A stretch of 64,000 bases of DNA, from the NCBI GenBank assembly GCA_015066345.1, contig SVOQ01000003.1, positions 1-64,000 of the forward strand. Direction: 5' to 3'. The stretch comes from Oscillospiraceae bacterium (GTDB lineage: Bacteria > Bacillota > Clostridia > Oscillospirales > Acutalibacteraceae). The translations under genes and the position numbers were made by a program. Positions 24,055 through 32,884 of this stretch are shown here, piece after piece (within the stretch, counting starts at the first letter, position 1; each line of letters begins with the position of its first letter). The notes under the pieces were generated by a model, which was not told where the DNA came from, did no database searches, and saw nothing but the letters and a program-made list of their open reading frames with translations.

Positions 24055-24223
24055 AAAACTATCGTTTTGAAAAGTTAAAAAAACCGCCACTAAAAGTAAA
24101 ATATCTGTTGACATTCAAGGCTGTTTGTAATATAATCTCTTTAGGCTATAAGTGTCGGTATATCTATGCCCACGTGTTAGCAATGGGTTTATCCCCACAT
24201 TTTCATGTAAAGGAAAGATTTTA

Positions 24224-25294
24224 ATGAAGAAAATACTTGCGATTTTTCTTTCCGCACTTCTTATCTGCATCAGTGTTGCGCCGATGAGTATTGCGGCTGA
24301 AACTCCCGTGCTTACTACATTAGTAACCGAGGGTGATTACGCAGAATCTGCTTCTCAGGTTGCTGCGGTATCAACAACTACTTTCACAGTTGTTCTTAAA
24401 GCCCCCAAGGGTATTAAAAAGCTTGTCGGCGTTAACTTGTATTTTGAATTTGACCCCACCGTTATCAGTGTTGCTAAAGCAGGTCTTGCCGGTGCAGATG
24501 ACGGTTCGGGTAATATAACTCCCAACTTCAACGGTCTTCTTGTTTCGGGTCTTAAGTCCGGTACTGACAACCAGTACGCAATGGCTTGGATTCCTTCAGG
24601 CGACGGTGTAAGTAAAAATCAGTCCCGTGACCTTCTTTTCATCACATTCAATGTTCGCGACACATCAAAGCTTTCAACTTCCTTGAATCTTTATATTGAT
24701 GAGTTCCGTACAGACGATAAAGTTGAAAATGATATCACAACAACAACTCTCTACGAAAACAGAGTTATCAATTTCAACTTCCCGCCCGATACACCCCCTG
24801 TAACTGAGGGTGACACCTCAACAGGTGAAGGCGACAGTTCAGAAGTAGGCGAAATCAATGGCCTTCTTCAGGTTATCAGAGATATGCTTTCCGGTAACGG
24901 CGTAACATTCGCAGACTTTGCAGATGCTATTGCAAACGTTCTCGGTAACGCAGAAATCACTGATATCATCGAACAGTTGATTGATGAGGATATCGATATT
25001 TCCGATTTGTTCCAGAAAATCCTCAGTGGTCTTGGTCTTGACTTCGGTTCATTCGAAGACCTTCTTAATAAGATTATTGAGTTTCTTTCAAACCTTTTCG
25101 GTGGCGGTAGCGGTGACGGTGATAAGACAACTGCCGTAGCAACAACAAATGCGGCTGCTGCTTCAACAACTGCCAAGGCTTCCTCTTCAGAATCCGAAAA
25201 GACAGGTGACGTAGGTATTGCCCTCGCAGCAACAGTTTGCGTAGTTTCAACTGCTGCATTCGTACTTACAAGAAAGAAAAAAGAAATTTTATAA
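24224..25294 (+). CDS. Cell-surface protein with cohesin-like domain and C-terminal anchor
   Basis: 356 aa from the ATG at 24224 (AAAGG upstream). A signal peptide (MKKILAIFLSALLICISVA) is followed by a beta-sandwich of about 150 residues with cohesin-like features: FTVVLKAPKGIKKLVGVNLY, LYFEFDPTVISV, and a late LFITFNVRDTS strand. After a Thr/Glu-rich linker and an amphipathic helical stretch (about 190-290) comes a Ser/Ala/Thr linker and the tail EKTGDVG + hydrophobic helix + RKKK. That tail resembles sortase-type anchors but lacks a full LPXTG. It may be a scaffold for dockerin enzymes or a structural surface protein; no dockerin is seen here. Confidence 0.7.
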   Translation: MKKILAIFLSALLICISVAPMSIAAETPVLTTLVTEGDYAESASQVAAVSTTTFTVVLKAPKGIKKLVGVNLYFEFDPTVISVAKAGLAGADDGSGNITPNFNGLLVSGLKSGTDNQYAMAWIPSGDGVSKNQSRDLLFITFNVRDTSKLSTSLNLYIDEFRTDDKVENDITTTTLYENRVINFNFPPDTPPVTEGDTSTGEGDSSEVGEINGLLQVIRDMLSGNGVTFADFADAIANVLGNAEITDIIEQLIDEDIDISDLFQKILSGLGLDFGSFEDLLNKIIEFLSNLFGGGSGDGDKTTAVATTNAAAASTTAKASSSESEKTGDVGIALAATVCVVSTAAFVLTRKKKEIL

Positions 25295-25324
25295 TAAACG
25301 AAATCGCAAGTTCGTAAAATAATC

Positions 25325-25352
25325 AAAGCCCCGTTCGTTGAACGGGGCTTTT
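25325..25352 (+). terminator. Rho-independent terminator
   Basis: AAAGCCCCGTTC, loop GTTG, AACGGGGCTTTT: 11-bp stem with T tail, 30 bases after the cohesin-like gene. Confidence 0.85.
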
Positions 25353-25467
25353 AAATTAATAATGAATAATTTGGGGAGGTGTTGCTTCAAAACTTTTTTT
25401 GCAACGCTTCGCTTAGTATTGTATTACATTTGAAAAAGGTTTATAATTATACGTGGGTGGTGATTTT

Positions 25468-26319
25468 ATGAGAACAGAAAAAACAAACGGCGTTTCTGTA
25501 CCATACAATCAGTCAATTGAAGAACTTGAAACAATATTATCCACCGGCGATATGAGTGGATTTGTTGTTGCTTGTGAAGCACTGTCATATAAATCAGATG
25601 AAAAGGCTTTTGATTTACTTAGAAGCTATATTACACATAAAGATAAATATAAAAGGCTTTGTGTTTTAAAAACAATATTCAGACATCCTATGTCTAAAAA
25701 TATTAAAACATTTCTTGAAGAATCAATTTTGTCCGATGATATATTATTTGCTGATAATGGACTGAAAGTTGTTTGCGAATATAAAATCCCCATATCCGAA
25801 AAAATCATTTTATCAGCGGTATTTAAACATCTCGACAATTTATATTTTACACATTTATATGCTTTAGAGTCGCTTAGTGTAAATGAAGATAATTTTTCGA
25901 AATTGGTTTTCTTGTTCAAGAAATCTAAAAAATGTGGACAAAAAGAAGTTCTGAGTGAAATTTTATGTAACAAATATCTTCCTTTAAAGGAAGTCGAATT
26001 ATTTGATTTGTTTTCATCAGATAATTTTTCAAAAATAAGAAAGTATGCTTCTCAAAGACTAAAAGAAACGATGAATCGCTACTATGTAAAAGTAATTGAT
26101 GTTTTTTGTAAAGATGGATATTTTCATGTAAAACCTGAGTATGGAAAATACGATATGATTTATCGGGCAGCCAGAGGTGTATATTGGGACGAAGACACAC
26201 AAACACTTTATTATAAGGGTGAAGTGTCAAAGGAAGTAGCTTTAAAGTTCATTTCTAAGGCAATGAAAGAGGAGTATTATACTATCCTTGATTATGATTC
26301 GCTCGAAAATAGAGTATAA
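25468..26319 (+). CDS. Hypothetical helical-repeat (HEAT-like) protein
   Basis: 283 aa from the ATG at 25468; GGTGGTGA upstream is a weak ribosome site, and a GTG at 25453 is an alternative. The sequence is almost all helical with repeated Leu/Phe/Lys helices of about 30 residues (AFDLLRSYITHKDKYKRLCV, KTIFRHPM, LYALESLSV), which suggests HEAT-type repeats. The last 70 residues look different, with Tyr-rich strands (GVYWDEDTQTLYYKG). It is more AT-rich than its neighbours, hinting at acquisition by transfer. It stands alone between terminators. Function unknown. Confidence 0.55.
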   Translation: MRTEKTNGVSVPYNQSIEELETILSTGDMSGFVVACEALSYKSDEKAFDLLRSYITHKDKYKRLCVLKTIFRHPMSKNIKTFLEESILSDDILFADNGLKVVCEYKIPISEKIILSAVFKHLDNLYFTHLYALESLSVNEDNFSKLVFLFKKSKKCGQKEVLSEILCNKYLPLKEVELFDLFSSDNFSKIRKYASQRLKETMNRYYVKVIDVFCKDGYFHVKPEYGKYDMIYRAARGVYWDEDTQTLYYKGEVSKEVALKFISKAMKEEYYTILDYDSLENRV

Positions 26320-26381
26320 AATTAAAATGATATCACCTCCCTAAAGTAGGGTGATAAGTTTATCCTTATTCATTTTTCGTT

Positions 26382-26410
26382 ATTCATCATTCATCATTCA
26401 TTATTCATTA
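26382..26410. repeat. ATTCATC/ATTCATT short tandem repeat
   Basis: Imperfect tandem heptamers (ATTCATC, ATTCATC, ATTCATT, ATTCATT) directly before the terminator. A heptamer run of a different unit occurs at 46164. Confidence 0.7.
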
Positions 26411-26411
26411 A

Positions 26412-26440
26412 AAAAGCCTCACCTTTTCGGTGAGGCTTTT
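26412..26440. terminator. Bidirectional terminator
   Basis: AAAAGCCTCACC, loop TTTTC, GGTGAGGCTTTT: 12-bp stem between converging genes at 26319 and 26446. Confidence 0.88.
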
Positions 26441-26445
26441 GCATT

Positions 26446-27324
26446 TTACATACCAAGCATTGAGGATAACATACCTTTTTTCTTGCTCTTTTTAGGTTTG
26501 TATACGGGGGGATTTTCAAGACGCATTCTTGCGCTCTTGCTTTTTGCAAGATAATTAATGATTTCTGTAACAGGCTCTTTCATAGTATCGCTGAAGTATT
26601 CCTGTGCAGTTTCAAGAAGGTCCATATTTGCTGCAATGGTACTACCGAGAATTGTAACACCAACAAGGCTCTGTGTATCATTAGTACCGTCTTCGTAAAT
26701 GTCGTTGAGTAATTTGAAAAGTTGACGCATTTTGATTTTATCGTTTTCACGAAGTGTCTGAAGTACGAGAGCATTACCGTGGTTAACGAAAAAGTCTTCT
26801 GCTAAAAATTCGCCGTAGTTTTCAATATTTCTTTTGTATTCATCACGAAGTTGAGGATAAATTGTTGTGAAACGGCTACCAAGTGTATTTGCATCGTAAG
26901 CGAGTGCACCACTTTTGGCCTGTGTTCTTGATACAGGTGTGGGAGTTTTTTTGCCACTATAAGGGGATTTTGATGAGAAATTCTTTTTGAAAGATTCTGC
27001 ATAATCCTCTGCAAGATATTTTAAATCTTTTTCGTTGAATGTTTCCAAATCAAGGAGTGAAAGAGAAACACGACGCATATCGTCATCTGGAGTGTCACTT
27101 TCGTTAGCACGTGCACAGTGAAGAGATATTTTGTCTCCGTTATGTTCAACTCTGATTCTGCCGTTTTCACCGCGGAACATAATAATTGACTTTGAACCTA
27201 CGCTTTTTATAGGAAGTTCGGGAGGTCTTACACCTTCGGGGTATTCAACCTTGAATCCGTATTCCTCGGAGGTTTTTTCGACTGTTTTTATAATAAGTTC
27301 AAGAGCATTGTTTAATTCAAGCAC
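26446..27324 (-). CDS. Conserved hypothetical protein
   Basis: 292 aa, soluble. The N-terminal 90 residues form an alpha-beta domain (VEYPEGVRPPELPIKSVG, MFRGENGRIRVEHNGDKISL). A Ser/Pro/Lys-rich linker follows, and then a helical C-terminal half with GNALVLQTLRENDKIKMRQL. The protein ends in a very basic KPKKSKKKGMLSSMLGM tail. I recognise no catalytic motif. It is transcribed alone between tex and a terminator. Probably a housekeeping protein of Oscillospirales; function unknown. Confidence 0.6.
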   Translation of the reverse strand: MLELNNALELIIKTVEKTSEEYGFKVEYPEGVRPPELPIKSVGSKSIIMFRGENGRIRVEHNGDKISLHCARANESDTPDDDMRRVSLSLLDLETFNEKDLKYLAEDYAESFKKNFSSKSPYSGKKTPTPVSRTQAKSGALAYDANTLGSRFTTIYPQLRDEYKRNIENYGEFLAEDFFVNHGNALVLQTLRENDKIKMRQLFKLLNDIYEDGTNDTQSLVGVTILGSTIAANMDLLETAQEYFSDTMKEPVTEIINYLAKSKSARMRLENPPVYKPKKSKKKGMLSSMLGM

Positions 27325-27402
27325 TTTTTAGTACCTCGCATTCATTAAAATCCAAGTTATTATAACATAAACTTATTTGTTTGTCACTATATATTTTAAA
27401 TC

Positions 27403-29556
27403 TTATTGATTTACGCCTTTCATTGTCAAGGAAATGCGTTTTTTGTTTGCATCAACGCCTAAAACCTTAACATTAACAACCTCGCCGACTTTAAGAACTT
27501 CGGAAGGATGCTTTATGAAACGGTCGCAAATCTGTGAAATATGAACGAGACCATCCTGATGAACGCCGATATCAACGAATACACCGAAGTCAATAACATT
27601 ACGAACAGTACCCGTTAATTCCATACCTTCTTTTAAATCATTCATATCCATAATATCTGAACGGAGCATGGGCTTTGGTAAATCGTCACGGATATCGCGA
27701 CCGGGTTTTTCTAATTCACCGATAATATCAGTAAGGGTGGGTGTACCTACGCCACATTCCTCGGCGGCTTTAGCCAAACCGTAATCTTTTACCTTTCCGC
27801 AGATACCCGAAGCACCATTGGTAGCCACATCGTTTTGGGAATAGCCGAATAAATCAAGAAGTTTCTTTGCGGCATCATAGCTTTCGGGATGTACGCCCGT
27901 ATTATCGAGGGGTGTTTTACCCTTAGGAATACGCAAGAATCCCGCACATTGCTGGTAAGCCTTAGGACCGAGACCTTTAACCTTTTTGAGTTCACTTCTG
28001 CCTGAGAATGCACCGTTTTCTTCACGGTAAGCGACTATATTCCTTGCAGTTGAAGAGCTGATACCTGAGATGTATTTTAAAAGAGAGACTGATGCGGTGT
28101 TAAGGTCAACACCCACGGAGTTTACGCAATCCTCAACAACACCCGAAAGGGATTCTTCGAGTCTTGCAGGGGGGACGTCATGTTGATATTGTCCTACACC
28201 TATACTCTTAGGCTCGATTTTTACAAGTTCAGAAAGGGGGTCTTGTAAACGTCTTGCAATAGATACGGCGGAACGAACCGAAACATCAAAATCGGGGAAT
28301 TCTTCAGCACCTAATTTTGAAGCAGAGTAAACTGATGCACCCGCCTCATTAACAACCATATATGATACGGATCTGGTTGATTTTTTGATAGTATCGGCAA
28401 TGAAGATTTCACTTTCTTTACTTGCGGTACCATTACCGATTGAAATACAGTCAATTTTATATTTATCAATTAGTTCAAGAACCTTTTTTTCAGATTCGAG
28501 TATTTTTGATTGAGGGGGAGTGGGATAAATAACCCCGGTGAAAAGTACGCGACTGTTACCGTCAACAACCGCGAGTTTACAACCTGTTCTGTAAGCAGGG
28601 TCAACTGCAAGAACAGTTTTGTTTTTAATAGGTGGTTGCATAAGAAGGGGCTTCAGGTTACTACCAAACATTTTAATAGCCTGTTCATCGGCTTTTTCCG
28701 TAAGATTAGTACGGGTTTCCCTTTCGAGAGAGGGTAGTATAAGACGCGAATAGCTGTCGGTAGCAGAATCTCTACAAAATTCAGTTGAAGAACTACCTTC
28801 TTTTATGAAAAGTTGATTAATAAGAGAAAGTGCGGTATCCTCTTCAACTTCAACGCTCACTTTTAAAAATCCCTCTTTTTCACCACGATTTATGGCGAGA
28901 ATACGGTGAGACGGGATTTTAGAAACAGGTTCCTGATATTCGTAGTACATAGAGTAAACGCTATCATCCTCCGTTTTAGCAACGGATTTAATAACACCGC
29001 GTTTTGTTATAAGGTCTTTAAGTACGCGACGAACATCGGGCGAATCGGAAATTCGTTCGGCAATAATATCGGAAGCGCCTTGTAAGGCTTCTTCGGGGGT
29101 TTCAACGCCTTTTTCGGGGTCAACGTATTCAGTGGCAATTTCGTTTAAATCCACACCCTTGAGAGTGAATGACAAGAGAAGGTCGGCTAAAGGTTCAAGA
29201 CCTTTTTCCTTAGCTACTGAAGCACGTGTTTTGCGTTTTTGTTTATAAGGTCTGTATATATCTTCTACTTCTGCGAGAGTAACAGCTTCGGCTACGGCTG
29301 CAGAAATTTCCTCGGTTAATTTACCTTGTTCTTCAATGGAGGATAAAACTTCCTCTTTGCGTTTTTCAAGATTTCTTAAGTATGTGAGACGGTCATTGAT
29401 TTCTCTGAGTTTTTGATCGTCACAAGAGCCGGTCATCTCTTTACGATAACGGGCAATAAACGGGATGGTATTGCCATCATCAATAAGCTCAACAATATTT
29501 TTGATGTGAGTGTCACTGACGGCAAATTCAGTACATAGGGTCTTTAAAATGTCCAT
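27403..29556 (-). CDS. tex: Tex-family RNA-binding transcription accessory protein
   Basis: 717 aa, full family length. In order: an N-terminal helical Tex domain (FIARYRKEMTGSCDDQKLRE), a YqgF/RNase-H-like domain (VLAVDPAYRTGCKLAVVDG), helix-hairpin-helix repeats (SRSELKKVKGLGPKAYQQC-like region near residue 520) and a C-terminal S1 RNA-binding domain (GTVRNVIDFGVFVDIGVHQD). Tex binds nucleic acid and is tied to transcription and ribosome-related quality control. All domains are intact. It is monocistronic. Confidence 0.93.
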   Translation of the reverse strand: MDILKTLCTEFAVSDTHIKNIVELIDDGNTIPFIARYRKEMTGSCDDQKLREINDRLTYLRNLEKRKEEVLSSIEEQGKLTEEISAAVAEAVTLAEVEDIYRPYKQKRKTRASVAKEKGLEPLADLLLSFTLKGVDLNEIATEYVDPEKGVETPEEALQGASDIIAERISDSPDVRRVLKDLITKRGVIKSVAKTEDDSVYSMYYEYQEPVSKIPSHRILAINRGEKEGFLKVSVEVEEDTALSLINQLFIKEGSSSTEFCRDSATDSYSRLILPSLERETRTNLTEKADEQAIKMFGSNLKPLLMQPPIKNKTVLAVDPAYRTGCKLAVVDGNSRVLFTGVIYPTPPQSKILESEKKVLELIDKYKIDCISIGNGTASKESEIFIADTIKKSTRSVSYMVVNEAGASVYSASKLGAEEFPDFDVSVRSAVSIARRLQDPLSELVKIEPKSIGVGQYQHDVPPARLEESLSGVVEDCVNSVGVDLNTASVSLLKYISGISSSTARNIVAYREENGAFSGRSELKKVKGLGPKAYQQCAGFLRIPKGKTPLDNTGVHPESYDAAKKLLDLFGYSQNDVATNGASGICGKVKDYGLAKAAEECGVGTPTLTDIIGELEKPGRDIRDDLPKPMLRSDIMDMNDLKEGMELTGTVRNVIDFGVFVDIGVHQDGLVHISQICDRFIKHPSEVLKVGEVVNVKVLGVDANKKRISLTMKGVNQ

Positions 29557-29765
29557 AAAATCTTCCTTTTAATAATATTGTATATATAATACCATATTAG
29601 CAAAAAAATGTCATTAAAAATAGGCGAAATAATGATAGAACACAAAAATAACACAATTTGTTCACAAATTGTTTACAAAGTTGTGAAATTGTTGCAACAT
29701 TGGTGTGTTATATAATAGTTAGACATTTTGATTGCTCAACATTTCATTTTCTCTTTCCAAAAGAA

Positions 29766-29800
29766 AAACCCTTCGTTTCGACGAGGGGCTTTTTCTTTTT
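29766..29800. terminator. Terminator at the end of the glycyl-radical operon
   Basis: CCCTTCGT, loop TTCG, ACGAGGGG (8 bp including one G-T pair), flanked by A-rich and T-rich runs on both sides. In the minus direction it follows the stop of the 29805 gene. A plus-strand TATAAT at 29711-29716 could make it end a short plus transcript too. Confidence 0.75.
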
Positions 29801-29804
29801 CTGT

Positions 29805-30455
29805 TTATAGAGTTTTTATATAGTTCATAAGCCTTTCGGGTGTTTTCAGGTAATCAGGTGTAGCATCCTTTCTGAAAACTAAATCCAGGAAGAAGTATTC
29901 ATCTGCTTTTATGATTGATTTAATGCGTTTTTTAAGCATTTCTGCGGTTTTCTCGTCGTTATTACGTTGAGCCATAATAAGAGTGCCAATGTTTTCATAA
30001 AGACGGTCTTTGCGTAATCCTAAATCGGTTTCACCGTAACTTAAATTAAGTTCTTTTTCCATTTCCTCGGAATAAGTGAAATCGTCTCTTAATAAAAGTA
30101 TACGTAATAAAATACCGTGAACACCACCGAAACTAACGTTGTTGAGTTCGTATTTTTTATAAGCGGTGTAGGCTTTTATGAAATTCTCTTTATATCCTTC
30201 GTAAAGTTCACCTAAGCGGTAATAAACAAGAGCCTTATAGTGTGTTGATTCAACGTCGAAATACTGTTGAGTAGCACAAATGAGTATAATTTCCGCAGAT
30301 GCGATACTTTCGTCGTCCCCTTTTTTGAAAATATGGGGCATAATGTTATAAATTATTTCGCATTTTTCTTCATTTGTGAAATCTTTAAGATATTGAAAGA
30401 ATCTTTCATTGCATTTGGAATTCCAGACTTTTTCTTTTAAGAGTTCATTAATCAT
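29805..30455 (-). CDS. Hypothetical protein, last gene of the glycyl-radical operon
   Basis: 216 aa from the ATG at 30455 with a strong GGAGG 7 bases upstream; an earlier in-frame start at 30485 lies inside manA. The protein is helical with TPR-like pairs (YKALVYYRLGELYEGYKENF, KAYTAYKKYELNNV). No membrane segment or catalytic motif is visible. It begins one base after the manA stop, so it is co-transcribed with manA and the kinase. Its role in the pathway is unknown. Confidence 0.65.
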   Translation of the reverse strand: MINELLKEKVWNSKCNERFFQYLKDFTNEEKCEIIYNIMPHIFKKGDDESIASAEIILICATQQYFDVESTHYKALVYYRLGELYEGYKENFIKAYTAYKKYELNNVSFGGVHGILLRILLLRDDFTYSEEMEKELNLSYGETDLGLRKDRLYENIGTLIMAQRNNDEKTAEMLKKRIKSIIKADEYFFLDLVFRKDATPDYLKTPERLMNYIKTL

Positions 30456-30456
30456 A

Positions 30457-31515
30457 TTAAACCTCCGGAGGAAGACATACTGCAAGAGTAAGGTTGCCTT
30501 GAGTTTTTACACTGTACTGTTGGTTACAGGAATGGGGCATAAAGAAGTAGTCGCCTTTTTTTAAGGGTTTTTCGTAGTTATTACCTGATAAAAGACCCTC
30601 GCCCTCTGTAACAACATAAACACAAGGACCTGAAAGTTTTTCGGTTTCTCCGTTAATTATAACATAACGCTCTACACCAAAACAAGGGGTGTCATCTTTA
30701 CCTATAAGACATTCTTTTTTGCATCCGTCCGCCTCGTATATAATGGTGGGCGTTTTTTTGCATTCTTTAAGAACTTTGTCTAAATTATAAGAATAGTCAT
30801 AAACGCTTAATGCCGTTTCTTTATCAAGACCTATATACATTTCATTATCCGAAAGTTTGTAATCACCGCACCAACGTTCAGGTTGAATGGTGAAATCTGT
30901 CGGTTCCTGAACCTCAAGAATGAGACATCCGTATCCTATGGCGTGAACTGCCTTGGCGGGTATGAAGTAAACATCACCGGGTTTTACGGGAATTTTATTG
31001 AGAAGTTTTTCCATAGCGGTTTTATCGGTTTCGCTTTTTGCTACCGCATCCTCAAAATCCTCGGGAGTAACGCCATCTTTGAACCCAAAGTAAATACAAG
31101 CCCCCTCTCTTGCACCTAAAACCAACCAAGATTCGGCTTTTCCGAAATTGGAGTTGAAATTTACTCGTGAAAAGGCTTTGTCGGGGTGTGCCTGAACAGG
31201 TAAACGGATAGCGGAATCGAGGGCTTTTACAAGAACGTCAAGTCCGTCTCGGCCTCCTAACATAAGTTCTTTTTGCTCTGCTAAAAGTTCATTGAAATGG
31301 ATTTTAGTTCCTTTTACTGTTGAAAGTCCTTCAAATTCGTCGGTACTTCCTTCATTCAGGGCTTTTGTTGAGGAGCAAATCCATTCCTCGGGATAAAAAC
31401 TGTCTTCACTGTTGTCACCGAAAAATTCACTGAAAAGTTTACCGCCCGTATAAACGCGGAAAACTCGATTTTTCTCGAAAAATACAGGATTTGAAGCTAT
31501 TTTAACAGTATCCAT
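30457..31515 (-). CDS. manA: Class I mannose-6-phosphate isomerase
   Basis: 352 aa cupin-type isomerase. Zinc-site motif PVQAHPDKAF, then FGKAESW (in place of the common GKTE-W), and KAVHAIGYGCLILEVQEPTD with the second metal His. It interconverts mannose-6-phosphate and fructose-6-phosphate, or a similar aldose/ketose phosphate. Its place between an FGGY kinase and an unknown gene, with 1-3 base gaps, suggests it feeds a phosphorylated sugar formed by the kinase into central metabolism. The family is sure; the true substrate in this operon is open. Confidence 0.85.
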   Translation of the reverse strand: MDTVKIASNPVFFEKNRVFRVYTGGKLFSEFFGDNSEDSFYPEEWICSSTKALNEGSTDEFEGLSTVKGTKIHFNELLAEQKELMLGGRDGLDVLVKALDSAIRLPVQAHPDKAFSRVNFNSNFGKAESWLVLGAREGACIYFGFKDGVTPEDFEDAVAKSETDKTAMEKLLNKIPVKPGDVYFIPAKAVHAIGYGCLILEVQEPTDFTIQPERWCGDYKLSDNEMYIGLDKETALSVYDYSYNLDKVLKECKKTPTIIYEADGCKKECLIGKDDTPCFGVERYVIINGETEKLSGPCVYVVTEGEGLLSGNNYEKPLKKGDYFFMPHSCNQQYSVKTQGNLTLAVCLPPEV

Positions 31516-31518
31516 AAT

Positions 31519-32880
31519 TCACCTCAGAAGAGCATCGCGGGATGCTTTAATATCAGTATAAATTCCACTTGCACAACAGGCAAAAACACAAGCACCAACT
31601 GCTGCCTCTTCACTGTGTAAGGGCAACTCCGTAGGCAGAGAGAAATCTCTTTCAAAAATCTGTCGCCAAAGAGGACTTTTCCTTAAGCCGTTACCCGAGC
31701 AGACTAATTTTTGGGGAGCATTTTCCAAAAGATTACAAGCACCTGTGTACATATCCTTAAGTTCTGTTGAAACGCCCTTTAAAACGCCGTAAGTAAGGTT
31801 TTCGGGGGTAAAGTTATTATCACCTATATTATCAATAAAACCACGTTTTAAGGGGTTTTCACGAGTACCGCAGAATTCACAGTTAACTATTATTTTATCG
31901 TTGGAGTTAATAGAGTTTTCGGCAAGTGAATCCATTTTTTTATACAGGTCATCACCTGAACCACCGAGAAATTCTGCACATAAAGAATAGAAATTCTTTA
32001 AAATAGCGTAAGCTCTGCCACCGCAAAGGGATGCACCTACAAAAATGTATTCATCATTTGTAAGGTGGCGTATTTCACCGCCCTCGGGACAGGTTACAGA
32101 CTTTGTTACAAAAGAAACCTGACTTCCTGTGCCAACGTTTACCAGTACGGAAGTTTCCGGCTCGGCAACAGAACCCAGAAAACTTGCCTGATTATCACCG
32201 ATAGCAACTGCAACGGGAATACCTGAGGGTAAGAAGTCGCAGTTAGTTTTACCTGCAATTACGGCTTGTGAGAAAACCTTAGGTAAAAATGTGGGGTCAA
32301 TACCTGCAATTTCTAATGCATTTTTATCAAAACAAAGATTCTTTAAATCTAAGAAGCCGAGACTTCCCGCGTCACTTGAATGAGTGACGGGTTTTTCATT
32401 TGTTAAAACAGACGCAAGGTAATCGTGAATGGTTGAAAGCATAACTGCACTTTGGGGTACAAGCCCGTTTTTAAGATTATAAAAATGAGTGGTCAGACCA
32501 AAACCCGACGCGGCTTTTATTCCCGTAACACGGGTAAGGTATTGAGCGTAGGTTTCGCCATTTTCAAAAATTTCGTTACCACGTTCATCCTGCCATATCA
32601 TAAGAGGGGAGCAGGGTTTGTTGCTTTCGTCAAGGTAAAGGATACCGTGCATTTGTCCCGTGATACCTATGGCATCGGGTATTACATCAACACAAACCTC
32701 TTTTATACCTGTTTTAACTGTATTTATTATTGTTTCGGGGTTCTGAAGTTTTTCAAAGGATTTACCCTCAATAAAACTGTCATTTTTTAAAGTACAAGAC
32801 TTTATAACCTGCTTTTTATCAGTATCAAGTATAAGGCAGGTTACGGTAGTAGTACCTATATCAATTCCTAAAATATTCAT
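31519..32880 (-). CDS. FGGY-family carbohydrate kinase (sedoheptulokinase-like)
   Basis: 453 aa from the ATG at 32880 (NILGIDIGTTTVTCLILD). ATP-phosphate motif DIGTTT is near the start, ITGQMHGILY and WQDERGNE form the sugar site, and NVGTGSQVSF the second phosphate loop. This spacing and the GASLCGGRAYAILKNFY segment resemble sedoheptulokinase-like FGGY members rather than xylulokinases. The gene starts 4 bases after the glycyl-radical enzyme stop without its own clear ribosome site, so it depends on coupled translation. It phosphorylates a sugar or polyol. Subfamily by resemblance only. Confidence 0.75.
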   Translation of the reverse strand: MNILGIDIGTTTVTCLILDTDKKQVIKSCTLKNDSFIEGKSFEKLQNPETIINTVKTGIKEVCVDVIPDAIGITGQMHGILYLDESNKPCSPLMIWQDERGNEIFENGETYAQYLTRVTGIKAASGFGLTTHFYNLKNGLVPQSAVMLSTIHDYLASVLTNEKPVTHSSDAGSLGFLDLKNLCFDKNALEIAGIDPTFLPKVFSQAVIAGKTNCDFLPSGIPVAVAIGDNQASFLGSVAEPETSVLVNVGTGSQVSFVTKSVTCPEGGEIRHLTNDEYIFVGASLCGGRAYAILKNFYSLCAEFLGGSGDDLYKKMDSLAENSINSNDKIIVNCEFCGTRENPLKRGFIDNIGDNNFTPENLTYGVLKGVSTELKDMYTGACNLLENAPQKLVCSGNGLRKSPLWRQIFERDFSLPTELPLHSEEAAVGACVFACCASGIYTDIKASRDALLR

Positions 32881-32884
32881 ATTT

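Noticed and set aside
26382-26410. CRISPR-like repeats
   Set aside because: The units are 7 bp with no spacers; the same holds for 46164-46191. No CRISPR array was seen in the window.
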